In this document: in pieces, positions 48,029 through 57,164 of the stretch | Numbering within the stretch: the stretch's first letter is position 1 | Layout: each line of letters starts with the position of its first letter | Assembly (NCBI RefSeq): GCF_001708185.1 | Contig: NZ_MDDN01000003.1 | Coordinates: 248,001 to 312,000 of the forward strand | Length of the DNA: 64,000 nt | DNA from: Lysinibacillus xylanilyticus | GTDB lineage: Bacteria; Bacillota; Bacilli; Bacillales_A; Planococcaceae | Reading direction: 5' to 3' | Made by a program: the position numbers and the translations under genes | Notes under the pieces: model-generated | The model's input: only the letters and a program-made list of their open reading frames with translations | Database searches by the model: none | Told to the model about the DNA's origin: nothing

Positions 48029-49009
48029 TTATAAAAGTTCTTTACGTAATTCAGCAGCAGATTTTGGTGATAACAGACCGAATGGAATATCGAATACTGT
48101 TTTTGCACCTTTATCTCCAGCTTTGCTTAGACGATGCGCCGCACGAGCATAAGCAACTAGAACACTGGACGTGAAGTTTGGATTGCTATCAAGTTTTAAT
48201 GAAAATTCAAGAATTTGTTTATCGTTAGCGCCGCTTTCGCCACTGCGAATAACGAAACCACCATGTGGCATACCTGTGTGATTCGCTTTAAATTCCTCTT
48301 CAGAAATAAAGTTAACCGTTGTGTTATATTCGTCGAAATAGTTTGGCATTGACACAATTTCTTGCTCAATTTTTGCTGCATCCGCACCTTCTTCAAGAAC
48401 AACCCAGCATTCACGAGCATGTTTTTCACGTGTCGACAGCTCAGGATTTTCACCATTTCGAACGCGTTCTACAGCATCTTTAATTGGTAAAGTGTATTGT
48501 ACAGCGTTTTTAACGCCCTCAATACGACGCACAGCATCTGAGTGACCTTGACTTAAGCCATCTCCCCAGAATGTATATGTTGTACCTACTGGTAAAACGG
48601 ACTCACCAAGCAAACGATTTAATGAGAATAAACCTGGATCCCAACCAACAGAAATGACTGATACTTTACCAGATTTTTGTGCTGCTGCATCTACCGCTTC
48701 AAAAAATTCAGGAATTTTCGCATGTGTATCAAAGCTATCTATTGTATTAAACCATTGTGCAAAGTGTGGTCCTTGCTCTGGTAAATCTGTTGCAGAGCCA
48801 CCACATAAAATCATTACATCAATGTCATCTTGGAATTTTTCAGCATCGTCCACTAAATATACGTTGGCATTACTTGCAACGTTTACAGTTGAAGGATCAC
48901 GACGTGTAAATACCGCTACTAATTCCATATCTGGATTTTGTGAAATAGCATATTCTACTCCGCGCCCTAAATTTCCATACCCTACAATACCTACTCGAAT
49001 TGCACTCAT
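48029..49009 (-). CDS. ddh: meso-Diaminopimelate D-dehydrogenase
   Basis: A 326-residue NADP-dependent enzyme converting tetrahydrodipicolinate directly to meso-diaminopimelate in lysine synthesis. The Rossmann start is GIVGYGNLGRGVEYAI (8-23). The substrate-side motifs SVGWDPGLFSLNR (about 120-132), WGDGLSQGHSDAVRRI (about 148-163) and HGGFVIR (about 249) are those of Ddh. A single-gene unit with AGGAGG upstream. This enzyme is scattered among bacteria but classic in Bacillus sphaericus and relatives, supporting the taxonomic call. Confidence 0.95.
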   Translation of the reverse strand: MSAIRVGIVGYGNLGRGVEYAISQNPDMELVAVFTRRDPSTVNVASNANVYLVDDAEKFQDDIDVMILCGGSATDLPEQGPHFAQWFNTIDSFDTHAKIPEFFEAVDAAAQKSGKVSVISVGWDPGLFSLNRLLGESVLPVGTTYTFWGDGLSQGHSDAVRRIEGVKNAVQYTLPIKDAVERVRNGENPELSTREKHARECWVVLEEGADAAKIEQEIVSMPNYFDEYNTTVNFISEEEFKANHTGMPHGGFVIRSGESGANDKQILEFSLKLDSNPNFTSSVLVAYARAAHRLSKAGDKGAKTVFDIPFGLLSPKSAAELRKELL

Positions 49010-49472
49010 TAAAATTCCTCCTCACGATTACGTGACTATGTGAAGCCCTTCACGTTAAATCTACTTACAATAATACGTCGTGTTAGGAAAATTCACAATA
49101 GTTTGAGTACGTATTTTTGTCTAGTAAATTATGCAAATTTTCTATGATATCTATCCATTCATGACATGAATACGGTTACAACTTCTTACACCGGGTGTAC
49201 AAACATCAGCTGAAATAAAGGAACTCAGTCTAAGAATGACCACGTCCTGTGGCAACGACTGAGTGACCAACATCATGCTGTCGCTACGTTAACACTGCGC
49301 TTTCGCACATAAAACATTTGCTGGCCTAAGCACAAAGCCGATTCCGGACGCTATTAGGCCTCGGCATAATTGATAAACTAACCTTTAAGTTTTCGTAAAA
49401 GCCTTGTAAATAAAGACTTTTCCCACCACATGTCTTGTACAATAAAACTAACGACAAAAGGGGGCATGATGA
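49010..49472. other. Intergenic region with decayed repeat
   Basis: About 460 bp upstream of ddh. Around 49240-49375 lies sequence sharing GCGCTTTCGCACATAAAACA with the GC-rich core of the MITE-like element, then several short inverted repeats (GGCCTAAGC, TTAGGCCTCGG). No complete element and no gene is visible. The ddh promoter should lie near 49040-49100 but was not clear. Confidence 0.4.
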
Positions 49473-49772
49473 ATGAAAAGTAATTGTTACTCACCAAGCA
49501 CAACATTGAAACAAGGAGAATTACTTGCTTGTCCATTCCAAAATGCACAAAAATCTGCTAAAACTCATTGTACAAACATCGAAAATAAGGAAATGCGTAA
49601 AAGATTTTCAACCGATCAATACCAATGTATTGGGGTTATACCTTTTGGCGTTATGGAAGAAACCTTAGACACCTCCACACAAAAACAAAGAGTCCATGAA
49701 ATAAACTTCTACCATAGCGGTAAGGAGATTGCACGCTGGTTAGTTAAAAAAAGTGAATACAATAAGCTTTAG
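49473..49772 (+). CDS. Hypothetical 99-residue protein
   Basis: A small soluble protein with a good GGGGG ribosome site. It contains four cysteines (near 5, 19, 33 and 51) spread through the N-terminal half, and several Lys/Arg-rich stretches. No family is recognised. It converges on the YeiL-like regulator gene, with only 6 bp between the two stops. No terminator is visible between them, so their 3' ends may overlap as RNA. Confidence 0.6.
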   Translation: MKSNCYSPSTTLKQGELLACPFQNAQKSAKTHCTNIENKEMRKRFSTDQYQCIGVIPFGVMEETLDTSTQKQRVHEINFYHSGKEIARWLVKKSEYNKL

Positions 49773-49778
49773 TATTCC

Positions 49779-50441
49779 TCACTGAATTTCCTGTGCCAAG
49801 TGCGCAAGACGCTTCTCATTAATAATGTGATAGCCATTCTTTCTCTTCTCTAAAATTTTTTCGTCACAAAATTGTGCAAGTACATATAATAAATGTCGAT
49901 AGGAAACCCCTAAATATTCACAGATTTCAGTATGCTTTTCCTTATAAATCCCTTGATCAGACGATAATTGGATAAATGCAGCTAGCCGATTTTCAAGTGG
50001 ATATGCCTGATTTTGTGTATATTTAGAAGTCATAATTGTCGCCTTTTCCCCTAAAAACACACAGAGTTTACGTAAAAAGAGCACATCAGTAAGTAACTTT
50101 TCTTTACAGGCCTGAGAAATAGAAAGACAGATCGTTTCGGTCACGGTCTGAATCCCCTTTGTATATCTCGCTTCATTAAGCAACTCAATTTCACCCATAA
50201 AAAGCGGAGCCTCAAGATACTCAATAAGCGAAACTTTACCGTTTTTATGCGTCATATATAGTTTCGCTTTTCCTTCGATCATGTAGTACAGCGTATCTGG
50301 AAATGATCCTTCCTTAAAAATCCATTCGCCTTTTTCAAATTTACACACTTCCAGAAATGGATCAATATCAAAGGAGAAAAAATCATCAATTGGATATTTT
50401 TCTAGATAATAGGAACGTGCTTCAGCTGTCAGTATTTGCAT
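49779..50441 (-). CDS. Crp/Fnr-family regulator, YeiL-like
   Basis: A 220-residue regulator. A cyclic-nucleotide-binding-type beta roll (about 30-120: KFEKGEWIFKEGSFPDTLYYMIEGKAKLYM) leads through a long helix to a C-terminal winged helix (about 150-215: HTEICEYLGVSYRHLLYVLAQFCDEKILEK). It resembles E. coli YeiL. There is no N-terminal Fe-S cysteine cluster as in Fnr. It is divergent from an MFS transporter, and a perfect Crp-type palindrome lies in the shared promoter region. Confidence 0.85.
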   Translation of the reverse strand: MQILTAEARSYYLEKYPIDDFFSFDIDPFLEVCKFEKGEWIFKEGSFPDTLYYMIEGKAKLYMTHKNGKVSLIEYLEAPLFMGEIELLNEARYTKGIQTVTETICLSISQACKEKLLTDVLFLRKLCVFLGEKATIMTSKYTQNQAYPLENRLAAFIQLSSDQGIYKEKHTEICEYLGVSYRHLLYVLAQFCDEKILEKRKNGYHIINEKRLAHLAQEIQ

Positions 50442-50465
50442 TTATTACTCTCTCCTATAATAAAA

Positions 50466-50508
50466 TGTGAGATATCTCACATTATTGTAGCGTTGAACGT
50501 GCTATTAT
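50466..50508 (+). promoter_or_regulatory. Crp/Fnr palindrome and MFS promoter
   Basis: TGTGAGATATCTCACA (50466-50481) is a perfect 16-bp palindrome of the TGTGA-N6-TCACA type. The rightward -10 TATTAT is at 50503-50508 with no good -35. The palindrome centre is then about 41.5 bp before the expected start, the classical class II activator position. It should be the binding site of the adjacent YeiL-like protein. Confidence 0.75.
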
Positions 50509-50537
50509 TCAACATAGTTAATGGAGGTACGTAATAA

Positions 50538-51689
50538 ATGAACAATCAACGATGGCTTTCTCAAAATTTCTTTGCATTTTTTATTACATGGGGTATTTTC
50601 TTACCTTATTGGACAGGTTGGCTTGTAGATGTTAAACACCTTACAGTATCACAGGCAAGTGTCGTGATGGGCTGTGGTCTTTTAGCACGAGCCATTTCAA
50701 ATCTTTTTTTCTTCCCGACTCTTGCTAAATATGTGCATAATAAACGACTCAGTAGCATCCTAGCAATAGGTGCCCTAATTACAACTTTACTTTACATACC
50801 AAGCACAAACTTTATCTCGCTACTTATCGTTACCCTTTTATTTAACATTTTTTATCCAGCTTTGTTACCTGCTGTAGAAAGTAGTGCTGCAACACTAATC
50901 CAGCATGGACATGTACACTATGGTAAAAGTCGCTCATATGGCTCTATTGGTTTTGTCATTGCGGTATTAATTATTAGTATGCTAACTGGTGTATTTGGTC
51001 AGAACGTTATCTATTGGAGTTTGGTCATTAGCCTTCTTGGTATGCTGTTCATGCAACAATTGGCTACACCAAAAGAGTTACTTGTTGTCCCAACAAAAGA
51101 ACAACGTGCAAAATCATTGTCGATGAAATCATTATGGAGTATTAAAGGCTTCCCAATTGTTTTAGTAATCGTGATCCTATTGCAGGGCGCACATGCTTCT
51201 TATTACAGCTACGGCTATATCTATTTAGGTGATCTCCATGTCGATCCATTCTATATGGGAATGATTATTAATATCGCCGTTATTTGCGAAATTTTATATT
51301 TTCTGAAGGCTGATACACTATTTAAAAAATGGCGCTCATCTTCTTTATTACTTTTAGCAGCATGTGGTTCCTCATTACGTTGGTTACTGATTTACCTGTT
51401 CCCTAATGTCTGGGTATTTATCGCTTCTCAAACCTTGCATGCGTTATCATTTGCACTCGCACATTTCGCTTTTATTGGCTATTTAACAAAAACATTGCCG
51501 AAGGAACAAATTCCAAATGCTCAAGGTCTTTACTCAGCATTAGCAATGGGATTAAGTACAGCGATCCTTACATTTTTAGGCGGCTATTTATACGAAATTT
51601 CGCCTGGACTATCATTTGGCGCAATGCTTATTTGTACGATTCCAGCAATCGTTATTTTACTTACTACTAGAAATAAATATCAATATTAA
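50538..51689 (+). CDS. MFS transporter, phenylpropionate-transporter (HcaT) type
   Basis: A 383-residue major-facilitator protein with twelve predicted helices. It is close to the HcaT/PPP family by length, the WGIFLPYWTGWL start, and the SRSYGSIGFVIAVL and YSALAMGLSTAILTFLGGYLYE segments. The AATGGAGGTACG ribosome site precedes the ATG. It is controlled by the divergent Crp/Fnr-type regulator and a class II-like site. The family name does not prove that phenylpropionate is the substrate; nucleosides or sugars are equally possible. Confidence 0.82.
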   Translation: MNNQRWLSQNFFAFFITWGIFLPYWTGWLVDVKHLTVSQASVVMGCGLLARAISNLFFFPTLAKYVHNKRLSSILAIGALITTLLYIPSTNFISLLIVTLLFNIFYPALLPAVESSAATLIQHGHVHYGKSRSYGSIGFVIAVLIISMLTGVFGQNVIYWSLVISLLGMLFMQQLATPKELLVVPTKEQRAKSLSMKSLWSIKGFPIVLVIVILLQGAHASYYSYGYIYLGDLHVDPFYMGMIINIAVICEILYFLKADTLFKKWRSSSLLLLAACGSSLRWLLIYLFPNVWVFIASQTLHALSFALAHFAFIGYLTKTLPKEQIPNAQGLYSALAMGLSTAILTFLGGYLYEISPGLSFGAMLICTIPAIVILLTTRNKYQY

Positions 51690-51693
51690 AAAA

Positions 51694-51730
51694 CAAGCAG
51701 GTGAAGACATTGTACCTTCACCTGCTTTTC
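51694..51730 (+). terminator. Terminator after the MFS gene
   Basis: AGCAGGTGAAG pairs with CTTCACCTGCT, followed by TTTTC. Confidence 0.85.
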
Positions 51731-51836
51731 TGTATGCTCACCTTCTTGGCCCTGTTCTCCAATGATCCACCCCTTCATAAAGAAATCGTTATTAAAAAAA
51801 GTATGGATTCATTACTTGAATTATTCTTTACGTGGT

Positions 51837-52352
51837 TCACGAAATAAAACCACCCAGTGTTGAAAAAATAATGACTTGTTTCCCTTTTAGTTCAATCTCT
51901 CTTTCCTTTTTCATGCCCATACTAATTGCTACTTTTTGAGATGCTGAATTGCCAATTTGAATAAGGGATATTAACTTATTTAATGATAATTCTTTTTCAC
52001 CATAAGCTCTCAATGCTTTCGCCACCTCTGTTGCATAACCCATCCCCAAAAAATTGGGTGCAATCCAATAGCCTATTTCGATTTGTTCTTCCTCAATGAC
52101 TCTTTGAGGCACAAGACCGGCATGTCCGATTCGTTCGTTGGTTGCTTTTAATTCAATTATTTTCAATCCATATGCTTCATTCTTTTCATAAGACTCAAAA
52201 ATCCAATTAAAAAAAATTCTAGCTTGTTCTTCGTTACGAGTTTCGCCGCTTCCAATGTACTGCATCACCTGTGCATTTGATAAAAGTGATTGTAAAAAAT
52301 CAAAATCCGCTTCGTTATAATCTCTAAGTTTCAATCTTTTAGTTTCTAACAT
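51837..52352 (-). CDS. GNAT-family N-acetyltransferase
   Basis: A 171-residue GNAT of the RimJ/RimL-like type: MLETKRLKLRDYNEADFDFL start, then IGYWIAPNFLGMGYATEVAKALRAYG for acetyl-CoA binding (about 94-119) and the late SLIQIGNSASQKVAISMGMKKE segment. The ATG at 52352 has GTGAGG upstream; a GTG four codons earlier is inside that site. Such enzymes acetylate ribosomal-protein N-termini, amino acids or drugs. The substrate is unknown. Confidence 0.85.
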   Translation of the reverse strand: MLETKRLKLRDYNEADFDFLQSLLSNAQVMQYIGSGETRNEEQARIFFNWIFESYEKNEAYGLKIIELKATNERIGHAGLVPQRVIEEEQIEIGYWIAPNFLGMGYATEVAKALRAYGEKELSLNKLISLIQIGNSASQKVAISMGMKKEREIELKGKQVIIFSTLGGFIS

Positions 52353-52423
52353 GATAAACCTCACTTTCTAAAACCCTTAGCAATCAACATATTTACATGG
52401 CATACGTTTTAACAAAAGTAAAA

Positions 52424-52456
52424 AGTCACTCATTTAAAAAATAAAACATGAGTGAG
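52424..52456 (-). terminator. Terminator of the 89-residue membrane gene
   Basis: TCACTCAT and ATGAGTGA arms with a 14-base loop; the minus strand continues CTTTTTACTTTT. Confidence 0.6.
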
Positions 52457-52464
52457 TCCAACGC

Positions 52465-52734
52465 TTAATTTTTCATCCAAGTAAGTAATCTCACAATTTG
52501 AAATGGGTCGTACAAAGTAATGATGAAACTAAAAAGGAAAACTGTTAGAACAGGTAAAAACTTTATTTTTCCTTGTTCTCTTTTGAACACAGCACCAAAA
52601 CTTAACAATAAACTGATAAATAATAAACTGAATCCATATATCATAAGAATCTCAAAGTTGGTTGAATAAATGTAAGAGGAACTTAATACAACAGCACCAA
52701 TTACTGCAAAAATAATGGATAGTTTACTAAACAT
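52465..52734 (-). CDS. Small membrane protein, unknown
   Basis: An 89-residue protein with three hydrophobic helices (about 5-24, 30-48, 58-75) and a short basic loop KREQGKIK. No family is recognised. GAAGGGAGC precedes the ATG at a suitable distance. It may belong with the nearby 148-residue membrane protein and CPBP protease as a set of small membrane proteins, but they are not in one operon. Confidence 0.6.
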   Translation of the reverse strand: MFSKLSIIFAVIGAVVLSSSYIYSTNFEILMIYGFSLLFISLLLSFGAVFKREQGKIKFLPVLTVFLFSFIITLYDPFQIVRLLTWMKN

Positions 52735-52986
52735 TTAAAAGCTCCCTTCTGAAAAAATCAATTCAATTTCCAATTTATTCTAACAAACTTTTTTGTTGAT
52801 TTCTTCTGAAAATTAAGAAAAAACGAATGTTTATTGAAAATATCTAATTATACAAGAGCATATGGTAATCCGCATGAAAATTAGAAATTAATTCATTTTA
52901 GGGCTCGACACTAAAAGTTGCGGAAGACTAAATGCTCTTTTGTTCAGACAAAGACCAAAATGATTCATTTCATCTTGGCCTCGTAT

Positions 52987-53433
52987 TTAAATTGCAGGTT
53001 TATGAATCCAATAATGCAAAGAATTTAAAATAAGCTTTCCTGAAGGTACAGTTATTGGAAGGAGTATAATACTGTAAATGACGCCCCATATCATTGAATC
53101 TTCTAGATTAAAAGTATTTAAATTACCGCGCAATATCATTTCACTAATTAAAATACCCAATGTGCCGGTTAATAAGCTGACAATTAAAGTTACAAAGAAA
53201 CTAATCAACCACATTTTTTTATTTGGGATATTCTTTTGAGTAGATAGATAATACCCCATTATGACCATGGATAGAATCATAGGAATAGAAAATGCTATAT
53301 ATACCCAACTTGCTCCCCAGTAGTTTATACGACCTCCTGCTAAAGTATCCCCTACACTATTAAAAAGGTATGGAATGAAAATTGAACAAAAAATTCCTAT
53401 AGAAATTCCTTTTAAAACACCTTTAACTTTCAT
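52987..53433 (-). CDS. Membrane protein, unknown, four helices
   Basis: A 148-residue protein with four hydrophobic segments (about 8-25, 44-64, 78-100, 116-138). It has the start MKVKGVLKGISIGIFC and AGGAGAGG upstream. No motif is visible. It is divergent from the CPBP protease gene, and the 150-bp space between them would hold both promoters. Confidence 0.6.
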   Translation of the reverse strand: MKVKGVLKGISIGIFCSIFIPYLFNSVGDTLAGGRINYWGASWVYIAFSIPMILSMVIMGYYLSTQKNIPNKKMWLISFFVTLIVSLLTGTLGILISEMILRGNLNTFNLEDSMIWGVIYSIILLPITVPSGKLILNSLHYWIHKPAI

Positions 53434-53581
53434 TCAAGCCTCTCCTTTTTTGCTTGTAAATTTTACCACGCTAATACAATTCCTATTCTAGAAATCATTT
53501 TTAATAATTGCAATATTTTTCACTAAAATATTATGGTAAAATATCTCTTTACTCTATAACCATTTAGAAAGAAGGAAAGAT

Positions 53582-54190
53582 ATGGCGCATAACAAAGAAA
53601 TACAAAAAAAGACTAAGAAGGATTTTAGCCCGAAAGACGCTGCATTTGTATTCTCTTCTTTCACATTCGTTTGTGTAGCTATCATTTTCGCTTTAATAGT
53701 TTATGATGTATTCACAATACAAAATTTCCTATCAATCGATCAGCCATTCAGAATGGTAATGGGCGTAGTTCTCGCTTCATTTGGTTTGCTTATGTTTGGG
53801 ATAATTTTAACATTGTTTATTCCCTCGAAATATATTGATGAAACGAACAAAAGCTATCAACACTATTCGTTGTTAGGCATTTTTGCCTTTATGTTTACGG
53901 GGGCGTTATTTGAAGAAGTTTTATTTAGAGGAATTATTCAAAATTTGCTTTTTGTATTTATAGAACATCAGTGGACTGCAATTATATTAACAACTTTACT
54001 GTTCTTAGGGATTCATATTCAATACTTCAAAAAACCAATAATGCTAATAAATATAACCGTTCCAAGTTTGATTTTAGGCTGGATATATTTTGAAACAAAC
54101 AATATTTTAGTACCAATGCTTGCACACTTTTTGATGAATTTAGGAATAACACTATTATTCAAGTACAATTTACTAAGTACTAAAAGGTAA
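53582..54190 (+). CDS. CPBP-family intramembrane metalloprotease
   Basis: A 202-residue CAAX-protease/bacteriocin-processing (CPBP) family protein with about six membrane segments. The three active-site motifs are present: EEVLFRG (111-117), GIH with His145, and HFLMN (182-186). The ATG follows AGAAGGAAAG. Family members cleave within the membrane and often give immunity to bacteriocins or process peptides. No bacteriocin precursor was seen next to it. Confidence 0.87.
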   Translation: MAHNKEIQKKTKKDFSPKDAAFVFSSFTFVCVAIIFALIVYDVFTIQNFLSIDQPFRMVMGVVLASFGLLMFGIILTLFIPSKYIDETNKSYQHYSLLGIFAFMFTGALFEEVLFRGIIQNLLFVFIEHQWTAIILTTLLFLGIHIQYFKKPIMLINITVPSLILGWIYFETNNILVPMLAHFLMNLGITLLFKYNLLSTKR

Positions 54191-54436
54191 TTATCTACTA
54201 TTTAAAACATCCCGTTTGAGGTCGTGTTGTAAAATGGGGATAAAGTTATTTAATTTTAAAAGCCAAACAAGCATTACCCCGTTCTAAATTTAGGATAGGC
54301 TGATGCTTGTCTAATTTTTGAAATAAGATATTTAACTACACTACAAAATATAACAATAGCGCACGTTACTTGAATAATTTCTATGCTAATTTAAAGATAG
54401 TCCTTTATGTGTTTAGTCTAATTTATAAATATTACC

Positions 54437-54643
54437 TCAAAAAAATGTATCTTTAAATTTCTCTGGCTTTTTTACATAGCTTTCGATTATAAATCCACAT
54501 TCTGTGCAAATAATGTATGCAACATCTGAGCCTAAACTCATTTTATTTTCTGGGTACATAACTCCATATCCACTATGCTTGCCTTTCCCTAGTTCCTTCC
54601 CACCACATTTTGGACATTCAATTACTTTCGTAGTATTCTTCAA
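54437..54643 (-). CDS. Small zinc-ribbon protein
   Basis: A 68-residue protein with a four-cysteine zinc ribbon: CPKC (10-13) and CTEC (46-49). Between them is a 32-residue loop with GKGKHSGYGVMYPENKM. AAGGGGAGGG precedes the ATG. Such short zinc ribbons are common and usually of unknown function. It stands alone, with no partner suggested by context. Confidence 0.75.
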   Translation of the reverse strand: MKNTTKVIECPKCGGKELGKGKHSGYGVMYPENKMSLGSDVAYIICTECGFIIESYVKKPEKFKDTFF

Positions 54644-54845
54644 TTCGAAACCCTCCCCTTATATATGTGAGCCAACTATTTTTTTGATATATCCTACTAT
54701 CTAATATTACGAATGAGCTGTAAATTGGTTCCATTTTAAGAGAATTCCATTTCACTTTTAAATTTTTTACTAAACAATATAGAATGACTCACATGCTTTA
54801 CACAATTTTATTGTCAACAAACGATATTTTTATTTCACAGATGCT

Positions 54846-56290
54846 TTATTCTTTATGTCGTTTTACAACCGCTTCAACCACGCATTCGTGTACTATTTGC
54901 AAGCCAATCTTCAACTCTTCATCTGTTGCATAAGCATATGATAATCGAATATGCTGGGTATCTTGCGGATCGTAAATATAGCCAGGGTTAATGAGGATTT
55001 GTCGCTGCAATAGTTTGGTAAACAATTCTTTATCAACGATTGGTTCATCAAACTTTAGCCAAATATAAAAGCCCCCTTTGGACTGACTCCAACTAGCAAT
55101 TTCCGTAAACCTCTCTTGCAATATCCCCTCAACAAAATTAGCTCTTCGTACTAATTCTTTTCGTAAACTCCTGATATGCTTTTCGTACTTTCCAGTTTGC
55201 AGCCAATGCAGTACAATTTCCTGTGAGATCGCGCTTGAACCATAATCTGTTTGCATTTTTATATCTGCTAACCGCTCAATCACAGTTGTTGGACCGATTA
55301 ACCAGCCAATGCGGAGTCCTGGACTTAATGTTTTTGAGACACTTCCAATGTAAAGGACTTGCCCGCTATCATCAATTGATTTTATGGGAGAAGTTGTCGC
55401 TTCAAAGAGCAATTCGTGATAGACGTCATCCTCAATAATGGGAATGCGAGATTGTTTACACGCTTCATAAAGCTGTTTTTTTTCAAGCTCTGTCCACACT
55501 TCTCCAGTCGGATTGTTTAACGTAGGAACTGCATAATACACAGCCTGTCTTTTTCTTTTCCTTTGTACTAAGGTTTTTGCAAGCTGTTCATCACGATTAA
55601 TCGGCATCATTTGCATCCCGACTGATTGAAATGGATGGACTGAATTTATATAAGACGTATGTTCCTGGAACACAATGGAACCCTGCTCAAGCAATCCAAC
55701 AGCAATAAGTTGCAATGCCTGAAGTGCACCAGATACAATGCAAACATTTTGCGGCTTTGCATGGATTCCTCTTTTTTTCACATATTCGCAAATCGCTTCT
55801 CGAAGTTGTTTGCTGCCTTGTGGTGAGGAATAACCTAAAGCTTTTGGCTGTAAGGAGAGCTCCTTTAACGATGCCTCAATTTCAGTAGTTGGCAATAGAC
55901 TTGGTGCGAGCTCACCTGTACCTAATCGAATGACATCATCGCGCTGCTCGTATTCATTAATTAATTGTATCGTAAGATAATTCGGCTTATGGAGACTTGT
56001 GTCAATATAGGTTTGCCAATTTGGCTGTGTTTGTTTAATGAGCGAATGCCAAGAATTATGTGCTACATAAATACCAGATCCTACCTTTGCTTCCAATATT
56101 CCAGCTGCCTTTAACTCCTCTAATGCCAGCTGAACCGTACTACGATTTACCCCAAGCTGCATAGCAAGCTGTCTTTGTGTTGGCAGCTTTGTTCCTGCTA
56201 CCAATCTCCTCGTTCTATTTGCTCCGTAATCCACGTCTCGATTTGTTGCTGTAATGTAATTTCTTCCTGTCTGCTTGGTTGCCAGTTCAT
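54846..56290 (-). pseudogene. MocR/PdxR-type regulator with one-base frameshift
   Basis: A GntR-type winged helix fused to an aminotransferase-like domain. From the ATG at 56290 the frame reads MNWQPSRQEEITLQQQIETW and on to QIERGDW, then meets TAG at about 56210. One extra base there restores LAGTKLPTQRQLAMQLGVNRSTVQLALEELKAAGILEAKVGSGIY and all of the rest, including the PLP-lysine motif GSVSKTLSPGLRIGW. As written, only a GTG-started product from 56234, lacking the first helix, could be made. It is divergent from a LysE-type exporter it presumably controls. A real mutation or a base-calling error are both possible. Confidence 0.85.
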
Positions 56291-56303
56291 TCGTATCACC
56301 TCA

Positions 56304-56331
56304 AATTGGGTGGATAAAAAACCATCCAATT
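56304..56331. promoter_or_regulatory. Inverted-repeat operator between mocR and argO-like genes
   Basis: AATTGGGTGG and CCATCCAATT form a 10-bp inverted repeat with one mismatch and an 8-base centre. It lies 14 bp before the regulator start and about 60 bp before the exporter start. A further TTGG follows, so a longer direct-repeat arrangement of TTGG halves is possible, as in other MocR sites. Confidence 0.6.
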
Positions 56332-56393
56332 GGTTGTTTTCTTTTTGTTATAACACAAATAGAATGATTAATGTAATGAAAGGAGGAATTTCA

Positions 56394-56996
56394 TTGGAAG
56401 CATTTCTTCATGGAATGATTTTAGCATTTGGCCTTATTTTGCCCTTAGGCGTACAAAATGTCTTTATTTTTTCACAGGGTGCTACACAGCCACATCTAGC
56501 CCGAGCCTTGCCGGCCAGCATAACAGCTGCCATCTGTGATACGCTACTTATCATACTAGCTGTTTTTGGATTATCTCTGATCGTGCTACAATTTGAGTGG
56601 TTACGTATTACCTTAATGACTGTTGGTATACTTTTTTTACTTTATATGGGCTATTCAATTTGGCGTTCAAAACCGGCAACTACCGATCAAAACGAAGCAC
56701 TCCCTGTCAAAAAACAAATTTTATTCGCACTCTCTGTATCACTCTTAAATCCACATGCCATTTTGGATACAATTGGCGTTATTGGGACGAGTGCTTTAAA
56801 ATATAGCGGCACCGATCAAATTCTGTTTACTACTGCATGCGTTGTGATTTCTTGGTTATGGTTTTTAGGTCTTGCAGTCGTAGGAGCAGCATTTAAAAAA
56901 CTTGATAACTCTGGAAAGCTAATGATTATTTTTAATAAATGTTCCGCTATCTTTATCTGGGCAACCGCTATTTATCTTTTCACTGGCTTACTGTAA
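56394..56996 (+). CDS. LysE/ArgO-family amino-acid exporter
   Basis: A 200-residue membrane exporter with about six helices. The start FLHGMILAFGLILPLGVQNVFIFSQGA is the family signature, followed by SLLNPHAILDTIGVIG in the second half. The start is TTG at 56394, preceded by AAGGAGGAA; the open frame extends far upstream but that part covers the promoter and the regulator start. ArgO/LysE proteins export arginine or lysine when these accumulate. A divergent MocR-type regulator, here frameshifted, probably controls it. Confidence 0.88.
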   Translation: MEAFLHGMILAFGLILPLGVQNVFIFSQGATQPHLARALPASITAAICDTLLIILAVFGLSLIVLQFEWLRITLMTVGILFLLYMGYSIWRSKPATTDQNEALPVKKQILFALSVSLLNPHAILDTIGVIGTSALKYSGTDQILFTTACVVISWLWFLGLAVVGAAFKKLDNSGKLMIIFNKCSAIFIWATAIYLFTGLL

Positions 56997-57015
56997 ATTT
57001 TCTTTACATAAAAAC

Positions 57016-57050
57016 CGCTCAGGATACCCAAATCTTTGGGTACCTGAGCG
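57016..57050 (+). terminator. Hairpin after the LysE-type gene
   Basis: CGCTCAGG and CCTGAGCG extended by TACCCA/TGGGTA give a long near-perfect stem, but the T run is weak (TTGCCTTCGTTT). Confidence 0.65.
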
Positions 57051-57079
57051 TTGCCTTCGTTTAAAGAGCGTTTGAGGGG

Positions 57080-57160
57080 GATTACCCGATCACTTCTCCT
57101 ACTGAACCGATCCGTTCCCGAGATTACCTGATCACTTCTTCTGCTGACCTGAGTAATATT
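57080..57160. repeat. 21-bp-period ATTACCYGATCACTTCT array
   Basis: Four units start at 57080, 57101, 57122 and 57143. Units one and three share ATTACCYGATCACTTCT; units two and four are more degenerate (GAACCGATCCGTTC and GACCTGAG). The spacing is exactly 21 bp. The array lies between the converging ends of the exporter gene and ileS. Confidence 0.8.
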
Positions 57161-57164
57161 GTTT

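Noticed and set aside
56175..56393. Extended N-terminus (73 residues) of the LysE-type exporter
   Set aside because: It overlaps the divergent regulator start and the operator; TTG at 56394 with AAGGAGG gives the normal family length.
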